NCBI GenBank assembly: GCA_023376005.1
Contig: CM042152.1
Span: 85,088,344-85,152,343, forward strand
Source of the DNA: Doryteuthis pealeii
Taxonomy: Eukaryota > Mollusca > Cephalopoda > Myopsida > Loliginidae
Direction: 5' to 3'
DNA length: 64,000 nt
The notes under the pieces were generated by a model that had not been told where the DNA came from, searched no databases, and worked only from the letters and a program-made list of their open reading frames with translations. Shown piece after piece: positions 11,065 to 21,387 of this stretch. Both the position numbers and the translations under genes were made by a program. Within the stretch, counting starts at the first letter, position 1; every line of letters starts with the position of its first letter.

Positions 11065-11190
11065 TCACATGGCACAATGGATTGTTTTTTCTAGCACACC
11101 AGTGCTTGTGAGTTCAATTCTCACTGAGTGCCCACTAATTCTGACCTATTTCCAAACTAAGCTTAGTAAATGACTTAAATCTATGGTGGT
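11065..11190 (+). mobile_element. SINE family N (tRNA-like), degraded
   Basis: tgtcacatggcacaatggat, then a box-B-like gagttcaattctcactgag, then gacctatttccaaactaagc. Related copies are at 45112-45369, 48483, 52715 and 59967. Confidence 0.55.
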
Positions 11191-11201
11191 TGTAAATGAG
11201 T

Positions 11202-11247
<46 letters not shown>

Positions 11248-11249
11248 AT

Positions 11250-11850
11250 TGATAATTATAACAAACACACCATAAGGTCACATATATTAAGACAGAAAAA
11301 CAAATAACTCATAAATTCAACAAGTAATATATGTAGTAAAACAAATTAATTACAATAGTCAAAAATACTGATCAAAGTCCTGCAGAAATATGCTTTTTTT
11401 AATGTTCATGTAATAAAGAAAAGAAAGTGTTGAGTTAATTCCAACTGAGAAAGAAAGGGTAATGCTCAATATATATAATCAGTGAAGTAACTTTTAGAGA
11501 GAGAAAGATATAGCTTGTAATACCTTCAGCAGTAGGCAAATATTTCGGAGTCAAGCAATATGGACTGATTAGGCATAAGTTTGTCTTCTCTTTCTGTTCT
11601 TTGAAAACCATTGCTTTTTTATATCACTCCCTAGGATCGAAATTGGTCTTTTTTTAAAAACTTCGTTAAAACGCTTTTGATTGGTTGAAAATTAACATTT
11701 TTAATATTTCTATTTTTTCTTTCTTTCTACCTGCACTGATCCTATGTGCAGACTTATTTTTGTCATTTCATTTCTGCTTTCAAAGTGTTAACTTCTGGCT
11801 AACCACAAATCTTTTGTTCACACTGTTAATCTAATCTTTTTTCTTTTTTC
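11250..11850. other. intronic sequence, no recognised repeat
   Basis: About 600 bp before the FPTLC exon with no match to the families in this window. It contains several AT-rich blocks and a GA-rich stretch near 11500. Confidence 0.4.
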
Positions 11851-11858
11851 TTTTTCAG

Positions 11859-11989
11859 TTCCCCACTTTGTGTACTCAGTATTTTAAACTTGTTTCTTTC
11901 CTGGGAGAGTGCCACCCAGAGAAATTCTGTTTTCTACCTTCCGATCTGTTCAAAGCATTCATGGGTTCTGTACAACTTGGACTTACAGC
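11859..11989 (+). CDS. XPO4: XPO4 coding exon
   Basis: The acceptor is tttttcag and the donor is gtatcc, the least consensus-like donor in the gene. The exon reads FPTLCTQYFKLVSFLGECHP, then EKFCFLPSDLFKAFMGSVQL, then GLT plus two bases of the next codon. The FPxLCxQYxKL and LPxDLFKxxMxSxxLG blocks are diagnostic of exportin-4. The 1456-bp intron that follows holds a LINE 3' end split by a SINE. Confidence 0.95.
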
Positions 11990-12106
11990 GTATCCTTTTT
12001 ATAAATTATGCTCACTTAAATGAAGCTCATCATTCAATCACATTCTATTTATAGAATTTTATTAAAAAAATAAGAGTGTTCTTATTGTAAAAGTTAAATA
12101 ATAATG

Positions 12107-12253
12107 AAATTTATTGTGTACAGTACACAGGTGCACCACAACTTATCAAATTCTCATGTATAGTACATAGAATAATGTACTAATGTCAAGAACATGAATA
12201 GTGTACAGTGCGTCTGTGTGTGTGCATATGTGTGTGGAGGAGGTTATCGGGTA
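12107..12253 (-). mobile_element. LINE 3' end (family H), distal part
   Basis: On the minus strand it ends ...gtgcacctgtgtactgtac and then acaataaatttcattatta. It is separated from its proximal part (12513-12710) by a SINE A insertion. Confidence 0.75.
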
Positions 12254-12512
12254 TAAAGTAAATAAAGTCGTCGGGGTGGCCTGAAGTTGATGTCCACCAT
12301 ACAGCTAGGGAGTCTATCCCCTGTTCACTAGCGCTAGACCAAGGAGATTGTTTTTTAGCGTCTGAGGTGGGGCGCCCCACCTACTATCAGCTCTTCACTT
12401 TACCACACAGATCCCTGTGCTATCCATATGCTGAGTTGGCAAGGGCCGGTATTGAACCAGGGACCTTGAGGTTTCCCGGCCGAACACTACCGACTGAGCT
12501 AAACTGGCTCTC
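12254..12512 (-). mobile_element. SINE family A inserted in a LINE
   Basis: The minus strand reads GAGCCAGTTTAGCTCAGTCG (box A) to a GACGACTTTATTT end. The LINE flanks tcgggtata and tcggtata look like the target duplication. Confidence 0.85.
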
Positions 12513-12710
12513 GGTATAGTTTTGTCAAATTACAGGTAGCAAGGTGATTTTGAAAGATGCAGGGTTTTGGCACCCTACAACATATGCTCTTGGCATAATG
12601 TAAAGAACAGAATTTCAGAGGTGCTTCGGTTACATACTGTTGGATTTTTCTGATATAAGGTGTGCTCTAGTTCTCCGCCTGGATTTATAGACTAGGCGAG
12701 ATCATGTGGT
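12513..12710 (-). mobile_element. LINE 3' end (family H), proximal part
   Basis: Resumes the LINE at tagttttgtcaaattacagg, with gaaagatgcagggttttggc matching the copy at 35754-36290. Confidence 0.65.
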
Positions 12711-12734
12711 CTATTCCTTAGCCAATCGCTGGCC

Positions 12735-13330
12735 ATACTGTGTGGCTGATACATTACTTAAGCGCTGATTCTTTCTCAGTGTACTTGTGACCATTGACAA
12801 AGGAACCTAAGATTCTCTACCCAAGAGGATTACTAAAGGATTTGTTATCGGAGGACTCTTTACCAAGAATCTACTGGTCAAGGATGGTCTTTAAAAACTT
12901 AACACATACCTACTTAATCTGCTGGGAGAGGGAGAGACAGGATGATGGATTGGTTCTTCTACTTCTCTGCTTGTTTACTTCGTGGGCCGTCATCTTCCTT
13001 TGGGCTTTCTTCTGTGGGTTAATTTTTTCAGCTGGGTGTCTGCTCATTTCTTGTTTTAAAGACTTGTTTTTTTTTTATTAGTCTTTATCAAAAACACCCT
13101 CAGCCCATAGGATTTCTCGAAACCACATAGATAAGCAACATCTTGAGAGAATGTCAGTGACTGACTGGCCACAACTAACAAAAACTTATTTCTGTTCACA
13201 CGCTTCATTCGTGGGTTTTGGAAGTGGGTCAAGCAGAGGTTACCACTTGTCAATCTATAACGGTAGCAGTACTTTTCCATCCACTTCCGCTACTTGAATC
13301 TTCAAACTTTTGATAAAAAAATATCTACAC
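12735..13330. other. unexplained intronic block with a 95-codon ORF
   Basis: A less AT-rich block in the XPO4 intron before 13446. A plus-strand ORF at 12794-13081 starts MTKEPKILYPRGLLKDLL and ends in a hydrophobic stretch (LVLLLLCLFTSWAVIFLWAF). No splice sites link it to XPO4 and I recognise no family. Most likely a repeat fragment with a chance ORF. Confidence 0.35.
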
Positions 13331-13445
13331 TACTTACACAATTCATAGGCTACCCATGAATTATGTAATACAATGGAAAACTTGATGTAATAAATAAGGA
13401 ATTACTTTATGGGTATTGTTTTTTTCTCCTTAACCTTGTTTGTAG

Positions 13446-13563
13446 CTATGGCCCAGACATCACCAAACTGTGCCTTGAGATAGTTTCTGCTTTGGCATCT
13501 CATGTGGTCTGCAATGATCTGAAGGGATCTCAGCTCTATATGGCCATGGAGCTGTTTCTTAAG
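13446..13563 (+). CDS. XPO4: XPO4 coding exon
   Basis: The acceptor is gtttgtag and the donor is gtaacg. One base completes the split codon (A), then YGPDITKLCLEIVSALASHV, then VCNDLKGSQLYMAMELFLK, ending in phase 0. The closing LYxAxxxFLK joins directly to VVFRLL of the next exon, as in exportin-4, so no extra coding exon is needed between them. A TIR element with 127-bp tandem units starts about 44 bp downstream of the donor. Confidence 0.94.
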
Positions 13564-13606
13564 GTAACGTTCACTTTCCTTTCTTTCTTTTATACATTCC
13601 TTCATT

Positions 13607-14095
13607 CTTTAACATCCTATACCGCCTCATTCCACCCGGCCGGAAGTCACATTTGTTTTTCTAATCCATCCCAAACGATAGCCTTTGTTTAAATGTAATA
13701 TTAAACATATTTAGAAGTCTTGAATTTAAGGGAAATAACAGGTAACTTTAAATAAAAAGGCCATTTTTAGCCATTTATTGATAAATCCTTATAGGAATGG
13801 GGCTATGGACTTTGTTTAAATGTAATATTAAACATATTTAGAAGTCTTTAATTTAAGGGAAATAACAGGTAACTTTAAATGAAAAGGCCATTTTTAGCCA
13901 TTTATTGATAAATCCTTATAGGAATGGGGCTATGGACTTTGTTTAAATGTAATATTAAACATATTTAGAAGTCTTGAATTTAAGGGAAATAACAGGTAAC
14001 TTTAAATAAAAAGGCCATTTTTAGCCATTTATTGATAAATCCTTATAGGAATGGGGCTATGGACTTAAAATTCTCAACAGGATGTTAAGAGTTAA
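13607..14095. mobile_element. TIR element with three 127-bp tandem units (family F)
   Basis: Left end ctttaacatcctataccgcc, right end ctcaacaggatgttaagag. Inside, the unit beginning ctttgtttaaatgtaatatt repeats at 13683, 13810 and 13937 with a 127-bp period and only a few differences. A second copy is at 57006-57574. Confidence 0.85.
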
Positions 14096-14292
14096 TTTAA
14101 AAAAAAAAATTTATTTTTATATGGTTTTCATCTTCATGAATTGAATTTTTTGTCAATTTATATTCTAATTCTATCTGTCAGTTTATTCACACATTTTGTT
14201 CATCCACATACCCTCCACGCAGCCAAGTGGGATATTCTTCCACCCTCCCCTTCAATATACTAACAAATGATGTGTATTATGTATTATATTGA

Positions 14293-14690
14293 CTAGCAAG
14301 AATATCCGCCCTACAGGCATAAGTTTTAATGAAATATATTAAATTAGAAAGACTAACAACATTAGATAAGAACGCATTTAAAAAGATTACATTTATTTTA
14401 ATTATATCTTCATTGGTTTCCATATAAAATCATTCATAGGATTTATTGTAATACATTTGAGAATAAAACAATAATATCAGGGATCAATAAAACAAAACAA
14501 TTATTTATCAAACCCGGTTTTGTTAAAACCAGTATGCAAATTAACCACACCATATATTATGTAAACCATTTATTTCTTAGTGATATATAAGACATTTAAT
14601 TTATAAAGACACTTAAATGAATTAAAGATTCAAATCTCTTGTACTGCTTTAACAGCAGGATTTATTTTTTCTGGTTGTGATAATTTAGAT
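14293..14690 (-). mobile_element. Helitron-like non-autonomous element (family G), decayed 3' end
   Basis: The left edge is ctagcaagaatatccgccct; on the minus strand this reads a GC-rich near-hairpin followed by CTAG and T. It continues to the right with the blocks agaaagactaacaacattag and cggttttgttaaaaccagta, shared with 57662 and 60190. Confidence 0.6.
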
Positions 14691-14734
14691 TTTGATTTAA
14701 AAATAGATTTAAAAAAAAAGAAACTCATCAAAGG

Positions 14735-14800
14735 TGCAGGTATAGTACATGGAATAATGTACAAATATCAGGAAAATGAAAAATGTAGAGGAGTGTTCAT
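14735..14800 (-). mobile_element. LINE 3' tail fragment (family H)
   Basis: aaactcatcaaaggtgcagg and tacatggaataatgtac match the 3' region of other family H copies. Confidence 0.5.
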
Positions 14801-14966
14801 GTCTGAAGTCACCCTGACACAACACCATGAAGCTAAGAGGTCCAGAAGAAAGCAGCGGCAACAAAGCACCGACACATCAACATCTTCAGGGACAGCCTTC
14901 ACATGTGACATCTGTGGTCAAGAATGTTTTTTGAACATTGGACTTCAGTCACAGGAGGTGCTGTAA
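14800..14966 (+). pseudogene. LINE ORF C-terminal zinc-finger relic
   Basis: The plus strand reads a basic stretch (HHEAKRSRRKQRQQS) then GTAFTCDICGQECFLNIGLQ. The C-x2-C followed by xIGLxS is the truncated end of the CxxC-xxRIGLxSHxxxC finger that closes many invertebrate non-LTR retrotransposon proteins; the His and last Cys are lost. Not part of XPO4. Confidence 0.55.
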
Positions 14967-15012
14967 CTTCAGGGGCACAAAACTTTATTATATTCTTCCG
15001 AGACTGAAATGC

Positions 15013-15245
15013 CAATAATATGCCGTTTTAACGGCAATCAACCTCATTTAATACTGACAAAGTTTTGAAATAAATTCATTCTTAATGGATACTCAATTTT
15101 TTTATAAACACATTTTACTATTTAACCCATAGCTGGGACCCTAACAGTTACTACCACTCCAGGTCATAGTGGACCAGTGAGCAATGGTGATAAAGGGGTG
15201 TTCCATATTCCCCAGGAACCTCACCTTCAGATTCACAAGACATGA
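15013..15245 (-). mobile_element. SINE family C, 3' part
   Basis: Reverse-oriented 3' blocks: aataaattcattcttaatgg, tatttaacccatagctggga, actccaggtcatagtggacc. Confidence 0.75.
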
Positions 15246-15490
15246 AGATGTCCCTTCTTGAACAGACTTCCCAAATGGTTCACTATCAACTGCCCAAGCC
15301 TCCGACACACTCATTTTATAGGCTACGGCGAGGCGACCGTTAATCTGCAAAGTTTCAGATTTGCATCAGCGCAGCAGCATGCTTCCAAACTGCTCCACAA
15401 CATGCGCATGCAAATCGTGGACGCTTTTGTGCGTGATGTCACGTATCTGCTCACGACAATCACAGAAACAGCACTGTTTGATTCATAGGC
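15246..15490. other. unexplained higher-GC intronic block
   Basis: Several overlapping short ORFs on both strands (for example 15258-15488 plus, 15323-15523 minus). No family recognised, no repeat copy elsewhere in the window and no usable donor. Confidence 0.3.
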
Positions 15491-15803
15491 ATCTATTACA
15501 TATGAATATATTATCTCCAGCACTAAAATTCATTTTCAATGATAATGTAGAATGATGAATCAAGTTTGCAGATAAACTTTCTGACAATAAATGGAGAACA
15601 AATCTAACACACTTGTATATTTTTCTTTTCAGGATTCATTGCAGTCAAAATATTTCAAAACAATCTAGATACCATTTGACAAATTTTCTGAAACATTTTG
15701 GCCAAGAAACTAAGGTTTTTTTTTTTTTTATTCCATAAATAATATAAGGATAAATTGAAAAGAAAACTTTATCTTTTTTTTTCTTTCTTTTTTTTCCTGA
15801 AAG

Positions 15804-15896
15804 GTTGTGTTCCGACTGCTGTTGCTTGAGAGCTTTGATATGGATCTTTTAGAAACAGCCAGCACCACTTTATTCTGCCTTATCTGCTGTCATCAG
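15804..15896 (+). CDS. XPO4: XPO4 coding exon
   Basis: The acceptor is tcctgaaag and the donor is gtaaat. It is a symmetric 93-nt phase-0 exon reading VVFRLLLLESFDMDLLETAS, then TTLFCLICCHQ. It matches the exportin-4 segment ending in LxCLHQ. Because the exon is symmetric, skipping it would keep the frame and remove 31 residues of a HEAT repeat. Confidence 0.93.
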
Positions 15897-15979
15897 GTAA
15901 ATATTTATTTTCTTTCTTCTTATGGTACTTAAGTTTGAATTGTTAAATTTTTACCTTCCATCATGTTGTATTTTAACAA

Positions 15980-16200
15980 TTTGTATTATTTGGACTACTT
16001 TCCTCATCTTTGTTATCTACACAACGTTTCGGCTGATGTGCCTTCCAGCCTTATTCTGGTATTTCTTGTCGAACTTAGATTACGACATGAAGGTTCCAGA
16101 ATCCGACAAGAAATACCGAAGAAGGCTGGAGGGCACATCCGCTGAAACGTTGTGTAGATAAAAATAAAGATGAGGACAATAGTCGAATAATACAAATTAT
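15980..16200. mobile_element. family L foldback element, short copy
   Basis: Arms atttggactactttcctcat ... aacgtttcggctgatgtgcc and ggagggcacatccgctgaaa ... agatgaggacaatagtcgaa meet at cgaacttagattacg. Confidence 0.8.
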
Positions 16201-16322
16201 CATCTGGGAATTGATGGTAGGTGTTGTTTCACCTCAACAAAACAATCTCCTAGTCTAGCCCTAACAAAAAGGGGACAGACTCCCTCTCTGTTTGGCTGAT
16301 ACCAACAATAGGCCACTCTGCA
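16201..16322 (+). mobile_element. SINE family A, 3' part
   Basis: tgatggtaggtgttgtttca, aacaatctcctagtctagcc and ctgataccaacaataggcca match the family A body and tail; the tRNA-like head is missing. Confidence 0.7.
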
Positions 16323-17010
16323 GACTTTAGATTAAAGTTTTCTCACCTATAAGTAAATTTTTTTAGGTAGCAGATATTACGATTAAATTACCTTTTCCTC
16401 TGCCATAATGATTTATCGAACTATAATAAAAAACTTACTAGCAGAATAAAAAAACGCCCCCCAGGCGATGTAAAAATACATTTTTGAAAGATATTGCTTG
16501 AGGAAGTGGAAGTTAAAAATTAAATGTCGAAGAGTTTGAACCATAAATCATGAAATCAAATTTATTAAAGGAGTAAAAAAAAAAAAAAAACAATTTGAAA
16601 TCGAAACTAAGTTCTATAACAAACATTGACTTTAATTTGTGAGCATGTGATAAATACATACAAGACAGGAATACATATACTCATAACAAAAGTACAGTAA
16701 TGCATAGTGAACAGATACCTAAACATATATAAAGAATGTAGGACTTATGTCCTAAGGAAGTGATACTGTTTCTGGAGGAATATCACTTACTGATAGTTGG
16801 TTGGGGGGGTAAAGCCCCAAGCACCTAAACCATGTGAAAGCGTTGCTGGCCAGAGAGAGAGTAGAATTTCCCAGGTAACTACTTAAATACTCTAACCCTC
16901 TACTGGCGAAAACCTTTCAGCAAGGGATAACTCTTCTAGACCCCACATTGACCCAAACAGGGGCAGACAATCGCTACAAACTTATTTATAAAAAATCCAT
17001 AAATTTAGAA
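16323..17010. other. intronic sequence without recognised feature
   Basis: AT-rich sequence with one less AT-rich stretch near 16740-16975 (ggagtggg-poor, ggggtaaagccccaagcacc). No second copy found in the window. Confidence 0.35.
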
Positions 17011-17016
17011 GTATTT

Positions 17017-17305
17017 ATTTACCTCGCATCCCACTTATGTGGGTATGACACAGTCGTTTAATGTGGGACCACTCATGAACCAAAGCTCATGGGATAGCAG
17101 GCACAAAAAATGCATAGGTCATATTAGCATTCCCCCTCAAGGAGGGCGCCTCAGGCACTGGGCAATAAACCCAGCTCTGCCCTTTAAATCAAAGGGGAAG
17201 GTGTTGCCTGGGGAGATAGCCCTCTGGGATCACGCCGTTAATTACTTTACCGGTCCAGAGGCTGAAGCCATTGGACACCTGCTCTGGGGGCCGGTTAAGT
17301 AGAAA
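17017..17305 (+). repeat. interspersed repeat family M
   Basis: Shares ggagggcgcctcaggcac, ataaacccagctctgccctt and the end cagaggctgaagccattgga with 32678-32965. GC content is well above the surroundings, and a chance 87-codon ORF runs through it. Confidence 0.75.
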
Positions 17306-17439
17306 CAAGAAATCACATTTTAGTTCAGATTTTATTTATCTATTTACCATGAAGATAAATTGTTTGATTAAACCAATTTCTCTTTTCTCTAATTATACAT
17401 CAATCAATTTCTCTTGAATATGAGCAGTGTGGAGAAATT

Positions 17440-18100
17440 GTTTTCAGAGTTCTAATTATGACACAATGTAACATTTAAAATGCTTATCTTTCTACAATCC
17501 CAAAGGTAAGGTCTCCAAAATATTTAGAAATCAAAGAAACTAGCTGATACCGAATATTCTGTACTGTTAGACTGGGTAACTTGACGGATTGTTTAACCAA
17601 GACAGTCTACAAAAACAGGAAAAAACCGAAAGACGATGGAATGAATTAGAACGATAAATATATGTATTGATGAACACAAATGAACAAGTTTACAAAATAA
17701 TACAAAGGAAAAAGTTCAAATTTCTTAACAGACCATAAATAAGAGGAGGTAAAAAAATGTTTAGCTATGAAGAGATTGGAGATTGTCTTTACTCGGAGTT
17801 GCGTCTTTTCTATGTGCCCCTTGAAGATATTTTCAATTGATCCAAAGACGCAGCAAAGGGACATAGGGTTAATGCGACTTGTGTGCGTGTACAGCCACTT
17901 GTCCGACCCAATTACACAGGTCACAGGAACAAGTCAGTTACCAACAGCAACAACAGAAAAAGGGTTTACATTGTGTAAATGTGTAGGTATGTATTAATGT
18001 ATGGATGTGAATGGTAGTGGCAAAACACCGACAATATGTCACTCCACCTATTTTACTGTAACTTATTTTTAAAAATTTAACTTAAAATTAGGAAATGTAT
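17440..18100. other. intronic sequence without recognised feature
   Basis: A minus-strand ORF at 17646-17924 has no recognisable domain and no support from splice sites or repeats. Confidence 0.35.
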
Positions 18101-18106
18101 TTTTAG

Positions 18107-18115
18107 TTTAATACT

Positions 18116-18154
<39 letters not shown>

Positions 18155-18560
18155 CTGATTTATTTTTAGTTTAATACTTGTTTATGATTTATTTATTTTT
18201 TTTCTGATTTATTTTTAGTTAAATACTTGTTTATGATTTATTTATTTTTTTTCTGATTTATTTTTAGTTAAATACTTGTTTATGATTTATTTATTTTTTT
18301 TCTGATTTATTTTTAGTTAAATACTTGTTTATGATTTATTTTATTTTTTTTCTGATTTATTTTTAGTTAATACTTGTTTATGATTTATTTATTTTTTTTC
18401 TGATTTATTTTCTGATTTATTTTTAGTTTACTTGTTTATGATTTATTTATTTTTTTTTTTTTTTTTTTTTTTTTTTTCTGATTTATTTTTAGTTAAATAC
18501 TTGTTTATGATTTATTTTATTTTTTATTTTTTTTCTTGTTTATGATTTATTTTTTTTTTA
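18107..18560 (+). repeat. T-rich tandem repeat (about 49-bp unit) before the last XPO4 exon
   Basis: About eight imperfect units of the form ttctgatttatttttag, then ttaaatacttgtttatg, then atttattttt. Two units are expanded by long poly-T runs. Every unit has a CTGAT branchpoint-like motif, a T tract and a TTTTTAG, so each looks like a 3' splice site. The array ends about 65 bp before the genuine acceptor at 18624. Confidence 0.9.
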
Positions 18561-18624
18561 TGATTTATTTTTATGTTTAATGATTTATTTATTTTTTTTC
18601 TTTTTTTTTCTTTTTTCTTCTCAG

Positions 18625-18822
18625 GAGAAGTATCGCCATCTGGTGACAGAATTATTATATAGTCAGGAGGAACAGGAGTACAAAGAGAGATTACTTGAAG
18701 CTTTTAATCAGCTAACACCTTCATCTTTGAAACTTGTCATCACCAGACAAAACAAAATTGCCTTCTTGCAAAACTTTGAACAGTTCTTAATCAATGCTCG
18801 GGGCATTTTGTGCGTGAAATGA
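18625..18822 (+). CDS. XPO4: XPO4 terminal coding exon with stop
   Basis: The acceptor is cttctcag at the end of a T-rich tract. The exon reads EKYRHLVTELLYSQEEQEYK, then ERLLEAFNQLTPSSLKLVIT, then RQNKIAFLQNFEQF, then LINARGILCVK and TGA. The end of vertebrate exportin-4 has the same plan: RLxxAFNxLT, then a basic KxAFL stretch, then a final GxLCVK. This fixes the C-terminus. The 2.7-kb intron before it ends in a tandem array of acceptor-like units. Confidence 0.97.
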   Translation, partial: EKYRHLVTELLYSQEEQEYKERLLEAFNQLTPSSLKLVITRQNKIAFLQNFEQFLINARGILCVK

Positions 18823-19560
18823 AAGATACTCACACATACCAAAAAAAAAAAAGAAAAAAATTTTAAACAAAAAAAAGATAAAACTAAAAAAAAAATAAAC
18901 AGCAAACAAATTTTTTTAAAAAAGTACTGAACAGAATTTTCGCATTAATCCAGTTGGAGGGAAAAAAAATTTTTTAAAATTTTTTTTTTTTTTTTTCTCT
19001 CCTTCGTTATCCCCAAAACTTTCAAAGCAAAATCTTGGTTTGAGCCTCCTCCTCCTCCCATATCTGAATTTGTGTCTTGTTATAACACATTTTGGTTAAC
19101 CCCATTCACTCATTCACCTCTTTATATAATAACATTACACACACACACACACATTCGTGTTTTGGAGTTGATGGTACCTATCTGCAAAAAAAAAGACAAA
19201 AAACAAAAAAATAGGAAAGAAACAAACGTTTTGTTGTCACTGAAAGTCTTTTTCACATTTAAAGGCATTGTAATCCTATTACTGAATTCTGCAGGCGGTT
19301 TAATGTTTTAATGAATAATTTTTTTTTATAAATTTAAACAGATAAGGGTAAAAAAAAATTCTATAGAAAAATTCCTTTGCTATATTGCATAAATAAGAAA
19401 ATGATAAAGAAATAAATAGTATGATCTGGAACAAGAAATAGGATGCAAGAAATAAAACATTTACTTAAAAAAATGTAATGTGAAGCTTAAAGAAGAAGAA
19501 AAATATGGTAGACAAAAAAAGAAAGAAAAGAAAAGTGGAGTGTGTATAAATAAAAATAGG
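18823..19560 (+). other. XPO4: probable XPO4 3' UTR
   Basis: Sequence after the TGA is A- and T-tract rich and free of the interspersed families until the CA repeat at about 19627. AATAAA hexamers occur at 18894-18899 and again in A-rich sequence near 19450 and 19550. The true cleavage site cannot be chosen from sequence alone, and long A runs here make internal oligo-dT priming likely in cDNA data. Confidence 0.45.
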
Positions 19561-19626
19561 ATTGTATTTGGGAAAGACAGATTTCAATGAAAAATATTTT
19601 TAAAATGGTAGAAATTAAACAAAATT

Positions 19627-19658
<32 letters not shown>

Positions 19659-19660
19659 AT

Positions 19661-19899
19661 GCAGCTCAGTCGGTAGAGTATCGGCTAGAAACCACAAGGT
19701 TCCTAGTTCGATACTCGTCCTCGCCAACTCAGCGTATGAGTAGCACAGGGATCTGTGCGGTAAAGTAAGGAGCTGATGGTAGGTGTGGCGCTCCACCTCA
19801 TGCCAAAAAAACAATCTCCTTGGTCTAGCGCTATTGAAAAGGGGATAGACTCCCTCACTGACTGGCTGATACCAACTTTAGGCCGCCCCGTCGACTTTA

Positions 19900-19902
<3 letters not shown>
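19661..19902 (+). mobile_element. SINE family A, near-complete
   Basis: Head gcagctcagtcggtagagta (box A), ggttcctagttcgatactcg (box B), body ggtctagcgctattgaaaag, tail ggccgccccgtcgactttac, then (TA)n. Preceded by a (CA)n run. Confidence 0.85.
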
Positions 19903-19935
<33 letters not shown>

Positions 19936-20334
19936 CCCTTTTTTTCTACAACTATAAATGCTCTATATTTTATGAACTATATTGAGCACCTTTGGATTAA
20001 TTACTATTGCTACTACATTGAAAACGTGTTAGCTACTTTCGATGGATATATATTCATATACACACACACACGTGCACACTACTTGAACCTTTAACTACCA
20101 GGTTGGTGGGTGTCGAGTCAAATGCACCCTCCCCCACCGCAACTAGGCATACTGGCTGAAAAACTTATTCTGCATCCTTTGCATGCCATTTAGGAAGAAA
20201 AAAAAAATGTGAAACTTCCAATTGGAAATGATACAATAGGTAGTTTCATTAATGACAGATACAGCAGATCTCGTCTTTGCCACAGATTTTTCACCAATTC
20301 AATAGTGAAAAGGAAGTAAACTCAGGATTAGTTA

Positions 20335-20745
20335 TGGAGGTGTGCTTAGCGTAATGGTTATCATAGGAAATGGAATCAGTTACCCGAATTCAAATTCTGG
20401 ACAAAACTGTTTGCATTTCACTCTGTGTTAATGCTCTTGAGAAAAAAACATTAATCTTTTTCTTTTCTGCCTCCCCCAACTATGGGTAAATAGTAGGGCA
20501 GACTGGGTTCTTTAACCTTGGTACTGCTTTTCATTTTGTAGTAGTAATGCCTTTGGGAAAGGCATGAATTCATCTGTTCTTCCCCACCCAACTATGGGTA
20601 AATAGTAGGGCAGACTGGGTTATTTAGCCTTCATAAGGCAACCAGTCTAGGAGAAGTAATAGTTTGTATTCAAACAAACTTTACTCTGCTTAAAAAGGAA
20701 CCGTGTGTTACATCCTGCCTGTGGATGGAGAAGAGGAGTAAATAT
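20335..20745 (+). mobile_element. SINE family B with internal duplication
   Basis: The block aactatgggtaaatagtagg occurs twice (about 20478 and 20591) and the cctttgggaaaggcatgaat block recurs, giving a copy about 110 bp longer than usual. Confidence 0.7.
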
Positions 20746-21350
20746 ATACATTAATGTCCATTAATTCATCACCCCCCCCCCTCCAACTAAGGGTAAATAT
20801 TTGAGATTGGTAGGTAAAAGGTTAATAAAATTCAGACAAGAATTTCTTCTGAATTGAAAATTTGTTTTAAAAAAAAACCCAAAAAGAAACCTAAATAAAA
20901 GTCTAGGTTCTATTCCATAATTATTAACCATCTGTGAATTTCTATAGACAGTGCTTGGTGTATTATTTTACAAGAGAGAAATTATGTTCTGGTGGAAATT
21001 GACTATTAAGAGGGGAAAAAAAAAGGGAGGGGTGGGGCATGTCTAGGAAACATTTTAATCAAAACGCGCTTGCAGGTGAACACACACATTTACACACACA
21101 CACACACACACTCTCACCCCCCCCACTGGTTAATGTGCAAAAATATTCACAACACAAAAAAGGAAGTTGTTTTAATGAAACATACTGCATGCATTCTCTT
21201 CACCCTTATGCTGCATATCTTGTATATACTTCCTTTTTGTATCTTCAGCACACAGTAAAGAGAGAAAAAGAAGAAAGGAATATTAGCGATGGTGCTTCTG
21301 AATATAAACAATTATTCCTTTATTGAACAATGCTCGAAAAAATAGATTTG

Positions 21351-21387
<37 letters not shown>

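Larger units (their letters stand above)
5876..18822 (+). other. XPO4: XPO4 gene, 3' part (eight coding exons)
   Basis: Exportin-4 is a karyopherin-beta (HEAT-repeat) nuclear transport receptor; in vertebrates it exports eIF5A and SMAD3 and imports some SOX factors. Eight exons (89, 67, 117, 104, 131, 118, 93 and 198 nt) add up to 917 nt, a split codon plus about 304 residues and a stop. All introns have GT/AG ends and all phases agree. The recognisable blocks are SKDFIDFS, FPTLCTQYFKL, LPSDLFKAFM, LLEAFNQLT and the C-terminal ILCVK, in the order and spacing of exportin-4. The gene is cut by the left window edge; I found no further upstream exon in 1-5875. The order of blocks and the terminal motif make another karyopherin unlikely. 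Confidence 0.9.

Noticed and set aside
15633..15714. Additional coding exon of XPO4
   Set aside because: The flanking exons join exactly as in exportin-4 without it, and its frame from the previous exon contains an early stop.
19661..19735. Genuine tRNA gene
   Set aside because: Boxes A and B are clear, but no acceptor stem closes and a shared SINE body follows in every copy.
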